Assembly (NCBI RefSeq): GCF_001660485.1
Contig: NZ_CP013979.1
Coordinates: 2,356,001 to 2,420,000 of the forward strand
Reading direction: 5' to 3'
DNA: 64,000 nucleotides
Source: Agromyces aureus
GTDB lineage: Bacteria > Actinomycetota > Actinomycetes > Actinomycetales > Microbacteriaceae
Shown here: one piece after another, positions 52,252-60,945 of the stretch
How positions within the stretch are numbered: the first letter of the stretch is position 1
Layout: each line of letters begins with the position of its first letter
Made by a program: the position numbers and the translations under genes
The notes under the pieces: model-generated
The model's input: only the letters and a program-made list of their open reading frames with translations
What the model was told of the DNA's origin: nothing
The model's database searches: none

Positions 52252-53429
52252 TGCTCCGTCGTGAAGGGAAGTCCGGCGTACTGCTCGGCGAGGCTCTGGA
52301 GGGCGGCATGTGACCCGGTCACGTACTCGAGTCGACCAACCTGGCTGCGGTACGCGAACTCGCGGGCCGAGGCATCCGGTGCGTCGTGCACGTGCAGGAG
52401 GTCGGTCATCCACTCGGAGAACTGCTGCACCTTCCACTGCCGTGCGAGTGCCGCGTCGCTGTACCCGCGGAGGCCGGACTCGTCGCCGTGTCGCAGGCCG
52501 GCGACGAGAGCGCGGCCGAGCAGCACGACGTCGGCGATCGCCGAGTTGAGGCCCTTCGCCCCGGTCGGCGGCACGATGTGCGCGGCATCGCCGACGAGGA
52601 ACAGCCGGCCGTGCGCCATGGTCGAGGCGACGAACGAGCGCATCGGCGTGATCGACTTCTCGAGCACCTCGCCCTCATGCAGGGTCCAGCCGTCGACGCC
52701 GAGCCTGGTCTGCAGCGCATCCCAGATGCGGGCGTCGGACCAGTCGTCGATGGACTCGTCATGGCGAACCTGCACGTAGAGGCGCGAGACCTCGGGCGAG
52801 CGCATCGAATGCATCGCGAATCCGTCGGGGTGCAGCGCGTAGATGAGGTCGTCGGTCGACGGCGGCACCTCGGCGAGGATGCCGAGCCACCCGAACGGGA
52901 AGGCGCGTTCGAATGCCCGGATGCCGGGGATCGCCGGTCGGCAGACGCCGTGGAAGCCGTCGGCTCCCACCACGACGTCGCCCTCGATCGTGGTCGTCGC
53001 CCCGGCATCCGTGAAGCTCACCGAGGGGGATCCCTCGAGTCCGGTCGGCGCGACGTCGGAGACCTCGAAGCGGATGTCGCTGCCGAGCCGGTCGTGCTCG
53101 GCGAGCAGATGCCGCACGAGCGCCTGCTGACCGTACACCGTGACCGTGCGCCCGACGAGCTCGTCGAAATCGACGTGATGGCGGGTCCCCTCGAACTGGA
53201 GGTGGATGCCGTGGTGCGTCAGTCCGCGCTCGCGCAGGTCGGCGTCGAGGCCCAGCTCGGCGAGCGTGTCGACGGAACCCTGTTCGAGCACGCCGGCGCG
53301 GATCCGACCGAGCACTTGCTCACGCGACCGGGCCTCGAGGATCGTGAACCCGATGCCGGCCCGGTGCAGGATGTGCCCGAGCAGGAGACCGGCGGGGCCG
53401 GCTCCGATGATGACCGCCTGGGTTCGCAA
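52248..53429 (-). CDS. pobA: 4-hydroxybenzoate 3-monooxygenase
   Basis: FAD/NAD(P)H hydroxylase that turns 4-hydroxybenzoate into protocatechuate. 393 residues, the PobA length. 'QAVIIGAGPAGLLLGHILHRAG' at the N terminus binds FAD, 'ARSREQVLGRIRAGVLEQG' and 'FLVGDAAHIVPPTGAKGLNSAIAD' are diagnostic. TTG 53429 was chosen because it begins the FAD motif and GAGAGGA lies 8 nt upstream; upstream in-frame ATGs would add 26 non-homologous residues across the operator. Heads the pca operon. Confidence 0.94.
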   Translation of the reverse strand: MRTQAVIIGAGPAGLLLGHILHRAGIGFTILEARSREQVLGRIRAGVLEQGSVDTLAELGLDADLRERGLTHHGIHLQFEGTRHHVDFDELVGRTVTVYGQQALVRHLLAEHDRLGSDIRFEVSDVAPTGLEGSPSVSFTDAGATTTIEGDVVVGADGFHGVCRPAIPGIRAFERAFPFGWLGILAEVPPSTDDLIYALHPDGFAMHSMRSPEVSRLYVQVRHDESIDDWSDARIWDALQTRLGVDGWTLHEGEVLEKSITPMRSFVASTMAHGRLFLVGDAAHIVPPTGAKGLNSAIADVVLLGRALVAGLRHGDESGLRGYSDAALARQWKVQQFSEWMTDLLHVHDAPDASAREFAYRSQVGRLEYVTGSHAALQSLAEQYAGLPFTTEQ

Positions 53430-53501
53430 CGCTGCGTCCTCTCGAGTGGATGGAAGGGTGGCACCATCGTGCGCTGCGGCGCATTCGCCGCGCATCCCGG
53501 A

Positions 53502-53516
53502 TTCCATGGGATGGAA
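53502..53516. promoter_or_regulatory. Palindromic operator upstream of pobA-pca
   Basis: TTCCAT-GGG-ATGGAA, a perfect 6-3-6 inverted repeat, in the 121-nt gap between the IclR gene stop and the pobA start. A further half-site ATGGAA lies at 53450-53455. IclR-family regulators often bind TGGAA/TTCCA palindromes, so this is the likely site for the regulator encoded upstream. Confidence 0.6.
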
Positions 53517-53550
53517 GCGGCTCGCCGCACGTCGAATGTGAGCCGACGGC

Positions 53551-54303
53551 TTACGGTCGGTGGCCGAGCGCCGCCGAGATGCCGCGACCGGCGATGCGCA
53601 CGCCGAGCGCGAACTGCGGCTCGTCGCGCCGTTCGACGTGCGCGATGATCGACACCGCCGCGACCACGTCGCCCGTGGCGTCCCGCACCGGGGCGGCCAC
53701 CGAGAACGCCCCCTTCGTCAGCGCCTCGACCGACGTCGCCACGCCCGTGGCGCGGATCCGGACCATCCGCTCGCGCAACGCCCCCTCCTCGACGATCGTT
53801 CCGGGCAGGAACCTGCGCGGGCCCGCCGCGATCACGTCTTCGAAGACGCCGGGCGGCGCGAACGCGAGCAGGGCCTGTCCGACGCCGGTCGCGTGCAACG
53901 GCAGGCGGGAGCCGATGTCGGTGATCGACGGCACGGCGTTCACCCCCGACATCCGCTCGAGGTAGACCGCGCCGAGCCCCTCGCGGACGGCGAGGTGCAC
54001 GTGCTCCCCCGTCGACTCGAAGAGGTCCTCGAGGTACAGCTTGGCCGCGATGCGCAGCCGTCGCGACGACGGCTGGCGAACGGCCAGCCGCCACAGCTTG
54101 ATGCCGACGCGGTATCGTCCGTCGCTGGAGCGCGTGATTCCGCCCCACTCGACCCATTCGCCGAGCAGCCGATGCGCCGTCGACAGCGGCAGCCGGGCGC
54201 GTTCGGCGATCTCGCTGAGCGTCAGCTCGTCGCCGCGCTCGAACGCGTCGGCGATCGCGAACAGCTTCTCGGCGACACGGCGGTCGTCGTCACCGCGGGG
54301 CAT
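53551..54303 (-). CDS. IclR family regulator of the pca operon
   Basis: 250 residues: winged helix near residues 10-65 ('EKLFAIADAFERGDELTLSEIAERARLPLSTAHRLL') and a C-terminal GAF-like effector domain ('LEDLFESTGEHVHLAVREGLGAVYLER', 'LPLHATGVGQALLAF', 'GVATSVEAL' and 'VAAVSIIAHVERRD'). It lies directly upstream of pobA on the same strand, and IclR proteins (PcaR, PobR types) commonly regulate this pathway. Its own promoter, TAGGCT, sits at 54439-54444. Symbol not assigned because several IclR names are used. Confidence 0.9.
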   Translation of the reverse strand: MPRGDDDRRVAEKLFAIADAFERGDELTLSEIAERARLPLSTAHRLLGEWVEWGGITRSSDGRYRVGIKLWRLAVRQPSSRRLRIAAKLYLEDLFESTGEHVHLAVREGLGAVYLERMSGVNAVPSITDIGSRLPLHATGVGQALLAFAPPGVFEDVIAAGPRRFLPGTIVEEGALRERMVRIRATGVATSVEALTKGAFSVAAPVRDATGDVVAAVSIIAHVERRDEPQFALGVRIAGRGISAALGHRP

Positions 54304-54438
54304 GCCCGCCGTCCTGGCCGCGTGGGTCGCCCACGAGCTCGAGCGCGGTTCGCTCGACAGCGGAGCTTGGTGAGCTGAGACGACCGGACACGGCTTCGTG
54401 CTTTCCTGGGAGATGCCGACGGGGCTGGGCGGGGTCCG

Positions 54439-54444
54439 AGCCTA
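54439..54444 (-). promoter_or_regulatory. Candidate -10 element of the IclR gene
   Basis: TAGGCT on the minus strand, 136 nt before the start codon, in the 192-nt gap after the FAH gene. Confidence 0.35.
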
Positions 54445-54495
54445 CCAATCGCGGTCCGAGCGATCTCGAGAACGCCCGTGCACGATGCCCGCCGG

Positions 54496-55491
54496 TCACG
54501 CCGCCGACTCATCGAGCGGAACTCGACGTCGTGCACGCGGGCGCATCCGGGCGGGCGGAATCGCCGGCGCGTGCACCGCGGGGCCGACGGCGGCGTTCAA
54601 CGTGCCGACGCCCTCGACGGTCATCGACACCACGTCGCCCTCGACGAGCGGCGGCGGCGTGAGCTCGCCCGCGCGCCCCCAAAGTTCGCCGAGGCAGCCG
54701 CCATTGCCGACCGTTCCCGACCCCAGCACGTCACCGGGGACGACCCGCGAGTTTCGGGACGCGTAGGCGACGAGCTCGGGGAACGGCCATCCCATGTTCG
54801 AGACGAGGTCCTCGCCGATCAGCGCGCCGTTGACACGCACCTCGGCGCGCACGGCGAGGAAGCCGTCGTCGTCGAGGAACGGGTCGAGTTCGTCAGCCGT
54901 GACGATCCAGGGGCCGAGGCTCATGCCGAAGTCCTTGCCCTTGGCGGGGCCGAGACGCACCTTCATCTCGCGGCCCTGCAGGTCGCGTGCCGACCAGTCG
55001 TTCATGACGGTGTAGCCGAAGATGTGCTCGGCGGCCTGCGCTGCGGTGAGGTTCACGCCGTCGGAACCGGCGACGCCGCCGACGATCGCGGCGAGCTCGA
55101 GTTCGAAGTCGAGACGTTCGGTCACCGGTGGCGAGACGGATTCGCCCGGCCCGAGGGTCGTGTGCGGGTTCGTGAAGTAGAACGTGGGTGCCTCGTACCA
55201 CTCGTCGGGCACATGGCTCGTGCCGTCGATGCTCGCGGAGACCCCCTCGACGTGTTCCTCGAAGGCCACGAAGTCGCGGACTGAAGCGGGCACGATCGGG
55301 GCGATGAGACGGATGTCGCCGAGCGGGCGCCCCGCGGCATCCGTCGCGGGGGCGAACAGGGCGTGGGCGGCCTCGAGCCCCTGCGCGAGCACCTCGGCGA
55401 CCGTCGCGCCGTCGGGGAACGGCACGACGCGGTCGTCGATGACGAAGCCCTCACCGACGTCGGTTCCGTCGATCCAGCGTGCGATCCTCAC
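54496..55491 (-). CDS. Fumarylacetoacetate hydrolase family protein (copy 1)
   Basis: 331 residues. FAH-fold core with the divalent metal ligands in 'PPVTERLDFELELAAIVGG' (Glu-x-Glu), 'GYTVMNDWSARDLQGREM' (Asp) and the phosphate-pocket-like 'GPAKGKDFGMSLGPWIVT'. 'VPGDVLGSGTVGNGGCLGE' closes the site. FAH enzymes hydrolyse, decarboxylate or hydrate ring-cleavage products. Basic/Pro C-terminal tail. GTG start overlaps the amidohydrolase stop as GTGA. Last gene of the second aromatic cluster. Confidence 0.9.
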   Translation of the reverse strand: MRIARWIDGTDVGEGFVIDDRVVPFPDGATVAEVLAQGLEAAHALFAPATDAAGRPLGDIRLIAPIVPASVRDFVAFEEHVEGVSASIDGTSHVPDEWYEAPTFYFTNPHTTLGPGESVSPPVTERLDFELELAAIVGGVAGSDGVNLTAAQAAEHIFGYTVMNDWSARDLQGREMKVRLGPAKGKDFGMSLGPWIVTADELDPFLDDDGFLAVRAEVRVNGALIGEDLVSNMGWPFPELVAYASRNSRVVPGDVLGSGTVGNGGCLGELWGRAGELTPPPLVEGDVVSMTVEGVGTLNAAVGPAVHAPAIPPARMRPRARRRVPLDESAA

Positions 55492-56546
55492 GAGCGCACC
55501 CCCTGCTCGACGAGGCGGCCGAGCAGCGCGTCGGCATTTCCGGAGAGCACGGCGGTCTCGGCATCCGCTCCGAGTTCCGCGTCGCGCACGAAGGCGACGG
55601 GGTCGTCGAGGCCCATGTCGAACGGGTAGTCGCTGCCGAGCACGACCTGCGAGGCGCCGGCGACCTCGAGGAGGTGACGGAGCGCGCCTTCGTCGTGCAC
55701 GACCGTGTCGAACCAGATGCGCCGCAGGTACGACGACGGCAGGTGCTCGCAGGCGCGCGCGTCGGGGCGCACGCGCCAGGCGTGATCGCTGCGTCCGATG
55801 GCGGTGGGCAGGTACCCGCCGCCGTGCGCGGCGACGAGCTTGAGCGTCGGATGCCGGTCGAGCACGCCCGAGAAGATCAGGTGCGAGAGGGCGACCGCGT
55901 TCTCGGCGGGCTGGCCCACGGTGTTGGCGAGGTAGAAGCGGTCGAGCCGCTCGTCGAGGCTGCAGCCGAACGGGTGCAGGAAGACCACCGCGCCGAGTTC
56001 GGCGACACGCGCCCACATGGGCTCGAGCCGGGGGTCGGACAGTTCGACATCGCCCGCGAACGACGAGATCTCGATGCCTGCGAGCCCGCGCCCGAGGATC
56101 GCGTCGTCGACGCACTCGAGGATCCGCTCAGGGTGCTGCAGCGGCACCACGCCGAGGCCGATGAGCCGTTCTGGCGCGTGGGCGACGTGCTCGGCGATGA
56201 GCCGGTTTGCCTCCTGCGCGACCCAGACGGCGAGCCCCTCGGGCGCCCACGGGTAGAAGTGGTTCGGCGACGCCGAAACCCACTGCCGGTCGACGCCCTG
56301 CCGGTCCATCTCGGCGAGGCGCACGTCGACGTCGGTGAGCCTCGGGATGCGGGCGCCCACCATCGGCCCCGAGACCGCCTGGCTGACGGCGCCGTTGCGG
56401 CGCAGTTCGAGCTCGGCGGCCTCGCGCACGCCCTCGGGCGCACGGCGTTCGACGTCGGCGTGCAGGCCGGGCATGAGCAGGTGCGCGTGCACGTCGGTGA
56501 TCGGCGCGGTGCGCGTGATGGCCGCGGCGCCGATGCCCGCGGTCAC
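55488..56546 (-). CDS. Amidohydrolase 2 family (ACMSD/decarboxylase-like)
   Basis: 352 residues of the TIM-barrel amidohydrolase superfamily: metal His pair in 'PITDVHAHLLMPG', 'VVFLHPFG' and 'LKLVAAHGGGYLPTAIGR' with later His ligands, and catalytic Asp in 'VVLGSDYPFDMG'. Group members such as ACMSD, gamma-resorcylate and OMPDC-type enzymes decarboxylate aromatic acids or ring-cleavage acids without oxygen; hydrolysis is the other option. GTG overlaps the monooxygenase stop (GTGA). Confidence 0.9.
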   Translation of the reverse strand: MTAGIGAAAITRTAPITDVHAHLLMPGLHADVERRAPEGVREAAELELRRNGAVSQAVSGPMVGARIPRLTDVDVRLAEMDRQGVDRQWVSASPNHFYPWAPEGLAVWVAQEANRLIAEHVAHAPERLIGLGVVPLQHPERILECVDDAILGRGLAGIEISSFAGDVELSDPRLEPMWARVAELGAVVFLHPFGCSLDERLDRFYLANTVGQPAENAVALSHLIFSGVLDRHPTLKLVAAHGGGYLPTAIGRSDHAWRVRPDARACEHLPSSYLRRIWFDTVVHDEGALRHLLEVAGASQVVLGSDYPFDMGLDDPVAFVRDAELGADAETAVLSGNADALLGRLVEQGVRS

Positions 56547-57676
56547 GCCGGCACCGCCATCTGCTGCGAGATGCCGAAGATGAGTCCGCCCGCGTCGGCG
56601 TCGCGGTTCCCGTCGATCTGCCACTGGCCGAGCTGCACGGATGCCTCGACGACCGCCTTCGCGCGCGGCACGCGTCGCTCGTGGAACTCGGTCCAGAGTG
56701 ACGCATCGACGCTGTCGCGCGAGGTCAGCAGTTCGGTGAGCACGAGGGCGTCCTCGAGGCCTTGAGCCGCACCCTGCGCGATCGTGGGCGGGCAGGAATG
56801 CGCGGCGTCGCCGATGATCACGACCCGCCCGCGGTTCCACTCTCCCTCGACGAGGTGTTTCGTGAACCACGTGTAGTTCGCCGTCGCGCCGGCTTCGATG
56901 TCGGCGCGGATCGAGTTCCACGGGCCGTCATAGGCGCGCGATGCCTCGAGCATGATGCTTCGGGCGTCGTCGGCACTCACGTCGAACCGGTCTTGGGCGC
57001 GCTCGACGAGGATCGCGTACATCGTGTCGTCGCCGGTGGGCGTGTAGCCGGCGATGTACACGGGTCCGCCGTAGTAGAGCTCGCTTCGCACGACCTCGGC
57101 AGGCCGTGAGACGAACGCGCGCCAGATGCCCATGCCGGTGGGCTCGGGCTTTGCATCGATGCCGACGAGTTCACGCACGGCGGAGTGCAGTCCGTCAGCG
57201 CCGATGAGGAGGTCGTAGCGCCTCGCCGACTGGCCGTCGACGAGAACGTCGACCGTGTCGTCGGCCTGCTGCAGGCCCGTGATCTTGGTGCCGAAGTGCA
57301 CGTCGGCGCCGGCGGCGCGCGCATGTTCGAGCAGGATCCGGGCCAGGTCGGCGCGCGGCATGCCCATGGCGGCCGGGTAGTCGGGTCCACCCGTCTTGAC
57401 GTCGGGCAGTTCGGCCACGATCCGGGCGCCTGGCCCGGGGGCACGCAGGTTCAGTCCCTCGAACGGGAAGCCTGCGGCGCGGATGTCGTTCCATGCGCCG
57501 AGCGCGTCGAACACGCGCAGGGCGTTGCCCTGCAGCGAGATGCCCGACCCATGGGTGCTCGGCTCAGGCTTGACCTCGAAGACGTCGACGTGCACGCCGG
57601 CCTTCGCGAGCTGGATGGCGGCGGCGAGGCCGGTGACCCCGGCTCCGGCGATGGCGACCTTCTGGACTGCGGTCAT
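56543..57676 (-). CDS. FAD-dependent aromatic monooxygenase
   Basis: 377 residues of the group A flavoprotein hydroxylases: FAD site 'VAIAGAGVTGLAAAIQLAKAG', 'DLLIGADGLHSAVRELVG' (the DG motif) and 'GRVVIIGDAAHSCPPTIAQGAAQGLEDALVL' (GD motif). Related to salicylate and 3-/6-hydroxynicotinate hydroxylases. It should hydroxylate an aromatic acid to the catechol used by the ring-cleaving dioxygenase at 59811. GAGG 8 nt before ATG. Confidence 0.92.
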   Translation of the reverse strand: MTAVQKVAIAGAGVTGLAAAIQLAKAGVHVDVFEVKPEPSTHGSGISLQGNALRVFDALGAWNDIRAAGFPFEGLNLRAPGPGARIVAELPDVKTGGPDYPAAMGMPRADLARILLEHARAAGADVHFGTKITGLQQADDTVDVLVDGQSARRYDLLIGADGLHSAVRELVGIDAKPEPTGMGIWRAFVSRPAEVVRSELYYGGPVYIAGYTPTGDDTMYAILVERAQDRFDVSADDARSIMLEASRAYDGPWNSIRADIEAGATANYTWFTKHLVEGEWNRGRVVIIGDAAHSCPPTIAQGAAQGLEDALVLTELLTSRDSVDASLWTEFHERRVPRAKAVVEASVQLGQWQIDGNRDADAGGLIFGISQQMAVPA

Positions 57677-57713
57677 GTGAAGAACCTCACTGTTCTTTGG
57701 GGGTTGGGGCGGG

Positions 57714-58709
57714 TCAGAGGATGGCGACGGGGTTGATCGGCGAGCCGACCGCACCCGTGATCGGCAGCGGCGCCGCCGAGAGCAGGAACTCGTATCGACC
57801 CGTTTCGGCGCAGGCGTCGGAGAGTTCGTCGAGGTTCCACATCTCACCGATCGTGAGCCCGATATTGGGGATCGCGACCTGGTGCAGCGGCTGGAAGGCG
57901 GGTGCATCGAACTCGTTCGGGCGCACCTCGAAGCCCCAAGTGTCTGTTGCGATCGCGGCGATCTCCGTACGGTGCAGCCAGCCGGCGGTCGTCAACGACA
58001 GACCGGGGGCCGAGCCGCCGGCGTACTCGCCCCAGCCCTCGCGGCGGGTGCGTGCGTACTGACCTGTGCGCACGAGCACGATGTCGCCGCGCCCCACCGC
58101 GCTCGTCGATCCTTGTGCGGCGATGGTCGCCTCCAGGTCGTCGACCGTGATCGCGTAGCCGTCAGCGAGTTCGCCGGTATCGGGCCGCAGGTGCCGGCCC
58201 ACGTCGAGCAGCACCCCACGCGACACGATGACGGATGCCGCGTGCTCGATGCCCGTGACGAGGTCGCCCTCGCTCGTGACGACGTCCCCTGCGCGACGCC
58301 CGTTCCAGGCGAAGCCGTGGTCGAAGATGTGGCCGAGGCCGTCCCACTGCGTGGAGCACTGCAGGGGCATGGCGATCACGTCGTCGGCGCCGCCGAGCCC
58401 GTGCGGGAACCCCTGGCCGCGCTCGGCGTCGGTGCCCGTGTCGAGCATGGTGTGCACGGGATTCGTGCGGCGGCGCCACCCCTTCTGGGGTCCCGCCATG
58501 TCGAACGCCTGCGCGAGCGAGATCACGCGGCCGGTGGTCGCGGTCGCCGCGGCCGCAGCGCGCTTGGCGTCATCGATGAAGTTGAGGGTGCCGAGCGCGT
58601 CGTCGGCACCCCAGCGGCCCCAGTTTCGGTAGGCCTCGGCGCGGGCCGCGATCTCCGACTCGGGGTCGGAGCGATCGAGTTCGGCGGGCCGTTCGCTCGG
58701 GGCGCTCAT
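57714..58709 (-). CDS. Cyclase family hydrolase (kynurenine formamidase-like)
   Basis: 331 residues. The usual metal motif HxGTHxDxPxH of the cyclase family appears here in the variant 'CSTQWDGLGHIFDHGFAWNGR', with 'NRWGADDALGTLNFI'-like N terminus 'GRWGADDALGTLNFIDD' and C-terminal 'PLHQVAIPNIGLTIGEMWNLDEL'. This variant class is common in actinobacterial catabolic clusters; its reactions are poorly known (hydrolysis of amides, lactones or ring products). Start overlaps the upstream FAH gene stop (ATGA). Confidence 0.88.
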   Translation of the reverse strand: MSAPSERPAELDRSDPESEIAARAEAYRNWGRWGADDALGTLNFIDDAKRAAAAATATTGRVISLAQAFDMAGPQKGWRRRTNPVHTMLDTGTDAERGQGFPHGLGGADDVIAMPLQCSTQWDGLGHIFDHGFAWNGRRAGDVVTSEGDLVTGIEHAASVIVSRGVLLDVGRHLRPDTGELADGYAITVDDLEATIAAQGSTSAVGRGDIVLVRTGQYARTRREGWGEYAGGSAPGLSLTTAGWLHRTEIAAIATDTWGFEVRPNEFDAPAFQPLHQVAIPNIGLTIGEMWNLDELSDACAETGRYEFLLSAAPLPITGAVGSPINPVAIL

Positions 58710-59677
58710 GCTGCGGCCACACAACGCACGACCTGCGTTCCGAGCCCGGTGATCGACCCGGTCATGACGTCCCCGTCCTGCAGGAACCGGCGCCAGTGCT
58801 GGCCGTTGCCGGCCGGGCTGCCGGTGAGCAGCAGGTCGCCGGGCAGGAGCGGCATGGTCTGCGATGCGGCGGAGACGAGCGCAGGGATGTCGAAGAGCAG
58901 GTCGCTCGTCGAGGCATCCTGCATCACCTGGCCGTTCAGTTCGAGACGCACCTGCGCGTCGGAGCCGTCGACGAACGACGCCGGCACCAGGAACGGACCC
59001 GCGGGGGTGAAGCCCGGCGCGTTCTTCGCCCGGTACCAGTCGGTGCCGATCTCCTTCATGTCCTTGCGGAACACGAGGTCGCGGGTCGTGATGTCGTTCG
59101 CGATCGTGTAGCCGGCGACGTGCTCGAGGGCGTCCTCGCGGGAGACGCGGAAGGCCGGGCGCCCGATCACGACGGCGAGCTCGAGCTCCCAGTCGTGCAC
59201 CTCGCTGTAGGCGGGGAGTTCGAGCGGCACGTCGTCGCCGACCACACACGCCGGCAGGCCGATGAAGAAGTACGGCTCGCCGTTCGCGGCGCGGTCGTCC
59301 ATCATCTTCGCGGCGAGGTCCCGCGACTCCTCCGGCGAGCGGTCGGTGTTGTTCGTGAGGCCGGCCGCAACGAGTTCGATGACGTGCTGGCGGTAGTTGG
59401 CACCGGTCTGCAGCAGCTGGCGCGGCTCGACGGGGGCGGTCAGGACGACGTCGGCGAGCGGCATCCATTCGGTGCCTGCTGCATCGCCGGCCGCGAGGGC
59501 GCCGAGGCGCTCCCAGTCCGGCGAGGCGAGGAAGGCGTTGAGGTCGGATGCCCCGAGCTCGTCGGCGCTGATCGGGCGGAGCCGGGCGCCGACCACGATG
59601 GCGAGGCGCACGGTGTCGCCGTCACGGTATCGCGCGAGCGCGAAGGGGATCTCGGGGGGAAGTGACGACGTCGTCAT
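58706..59677 (-). CDS. Fumarylacetoacetate hydrolase family protein (copy 2)
   Basis: 323 residues, FAH fold: 'LLQTGANYRQHVIELV', metal Glu-x-Glu in 'YSEVHDWELELAVVIG', 'GYTIANDITTRDLVFRKDMKEIGTDWYRAKNAPGF' and 'LPGDLLLTGSPAGNG'. It resembles 2-hydroxyhepta-2,4-diene-1,7-dioate isomerase/hydratase types of meta-cleavage routes. Distinct from copy 1, so the cluster has two FAH steps. First gene after the dioxygenase, separated by a hairpin. Confidence 0.9.
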   Translation of the reverse strand: MTTSSLPPEIPFALARYRDGDTVRLAIVVGARLRPISADELGASDLNAFLASPDWERLGALAAGDAAGTEWMPLADVVLTAPVEPRQLLQTGANYRQHVIELVAAGLTNNTDRSPEESRDLAAKMMDDRAANGEPYFFIGLPACVVGDDVPLELPAYSEVHDWELELAVVIGRPAFRVSREDALEHVAGYTIANDITTRDLVFRKDMKEIGTDWYRAKNAPGFTPAGPFLVPASFVDGSDAQVRLELNGQVMQDASTSDLLFDIPALVSAASQTMPLLPGDLLLTGSPAGNGQHWRRFLQDGDVMTGSITGLGTQVVRCVAAA

Positions 59678-59771
59678 GCGGTGCTCCTGGTGCGAATGGT
59701 GGTGCAGATGGTGAAGCGGATGGTCGTGCGGGTGGTGCTGCGGTGAACGTGCGGCGGCAGGGGCGGCCGCG

Positions 59772-59805
59772 CCTTCGGCCGGAGGATCGCGCCCCCGGCC
59801 GAAGG
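59772..59805 (-). terminator. Hairpin after the extradiol dioxygenase gene
   Basis: Perfect 11-bp stem CCTTCGGCCGG/CCGGCCGAAGG with a 12-nt loop, starting 5 nt after the dioxygenase stop. It could partly stop transcription before the FAH gene or stabilise the upstream message. The rest of 59678-59771 is low-complexity CACC/ATCCGC repeats. Confidence 0.55.
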
Positions 59806-59810
59806 ATCGC

Positions 59811-60830
59811 TCAGCCGCGCCCTTCGAGCGCGTACGGGTTGAGCAGCGCCTCGCGGATCTCGTCGGGCACGCCCTCCTCGGTCGCCGAGGGGCCGTCGGC
59901 GGGCGGGAACGACTCCGTCATCGACATCGGCATGGCGCCGTTGCGGTAGAAGTTGTTCGAGCCCTGCGAGGGCTTCCAGGTCTGCGCGTCCCAGTCGGGC
60001 ACGTAGTTGCGGTAGCCGCCGGTGTTCAGCTCGATGCGGAGCGTCGACGGCTCGCGGTAGTAGAGGAAGTTCTGCTCGCCGATGCCGTGGATCGATGGGC
60101 CGTACTCGATCGGGATGCCGTTCTCCATGAGGGTGTCGGCGGCGATGAGCAGTTCTTCGCGGGTGTCGACCCAGAACGCGTAGTGGTTCACGCGGCCGGC
60201 GCGGGTCGACCCGTCGAGCACGACGCCGAGGTCGTGCGACTTCTCGTTCGTGGTGAGCACCGAGAACACCGAGATCGGCGCTTCGTCGAGCACGGTGCGG
60301 GCCATGAAGCGGAAGCCGAGCACGTCGACGTACCACTGCACGAACGCGTCGACGTCGCTGGTGGCGACGGTGACGTGATCGAGCTGACGCGGGGCGCCGG
60401 CGACCTTCGACCGGCGCGACGGACGGTCGGGGTAGATCGAGGCGTTGGGGCCTTCGGTGTCGTGGTGGCGGGTGACGTCCCAGTGCAGGGTCATCGAGTG
60501 GCCGAACGGTCCGGTGAAGCGGTAGGCGCGACCGATCTTGTGCGCGTCGACCCATTCGCCCTGGATGCCGGCGGCCTCGATGCGCTTCGCGGCCTCCTCG
60601 AGCGCCTCGGCGCTCGACGTGCGCCAGGCCATCGTGTCGAGCGAGGGCTCGTCGCCTGGCACGATCACGACCGAGTAGGCGTAGTAGTCACCCCAGCAAC
60701 GCAGGTACACGGAGCCGTCGATGCGGTCGACGACCGTGAGGCCGACCTGCTCCTCGTAGAACTTCACGGAAGCCTCGACATCGGGCGACGTGACCGCGAC
60801 GTAGGAGAGGTGAGACAGCAGTTTGATCAT
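59811..60830 (-). CDS. Extradiol ring-cleavage dioxygenase (VOC superfamily)
   Basis: 339 residues with two vicinal-oxygen-chelate modules: residues 5-120 (structural) and 148-270 (catalytic). The Fe(II) ligands are His in 'RQLDHVTVATSDVD', His in 'GRVNHYAFWVDT' and Glu in 'LRIELNTGGYRNYVPDWD'. The end of that segment is like catechol 2,3-dioxygenases (metapyrocatechase type). Opens a catechol meta to the hydroxyls. AAAGG 8-9 nt before ATG. The upstream gap carries a palindromic repeat operator. Confidence 0.92.
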   Translation of the reverse strand: MIKLLSHLSYVAVTSPDVEASVKFYEEQVGLTVVDRIDGSVYLRCWGDYYAYSVVIVPGDEPSLDTMAWRTSSAEALEEAAKRIEAAGIQGEWVDAHKIGRAYRFTGPFGHSMTLHWDVTRHHDTEGPNASIYPDRPSRRSKVAGAPRQLDHVTVATSDVDAFVQWYVDVLGFRFMARTVLDEAPISVFSVLTTNEKSHDLGVVLDGSTRAGRVNHYAFWVDTREELLIAADTLMENGIPIEYGPSIHGIGEQNFLYYREPSTLRIELNTGGYRNYVPDWDAQTWKPSQGSNNFYRNGAMPMSMTESFPPADGPSATEEGVPDEIREALLNPYALEGRG

Positions 60831-60884
60831 CTTCGATCCTTTCGAGTTCGGGCGACGTCGCCCAGATCAACGATCATTGACCGA

Positions 60885-60925
60885 CTGACATCAGGGAAGC
60901 TGAATTCGCTGATCCCTGATATCAG
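60885..60925. promoter_or_regulatory. Palindromic repeat operator before the dioxygenase gene
   Basis: CTGACATCAGGG (60885-60896) and CCCTGATATCAG (60914-60925) form a 12-bp inverted repeat with one mismatch and a 17-nt spacer; each arm is itself nearly palindromic (CTGATATCAG). A third CTGAT half-site follows near 60930. Lies between the MFS stop and the dioxygenase start, so it probably controls that promoter. Confidence 0.6.
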
Positions 60926-60945
60926 CGGCGCTGATGTCGAGACGA

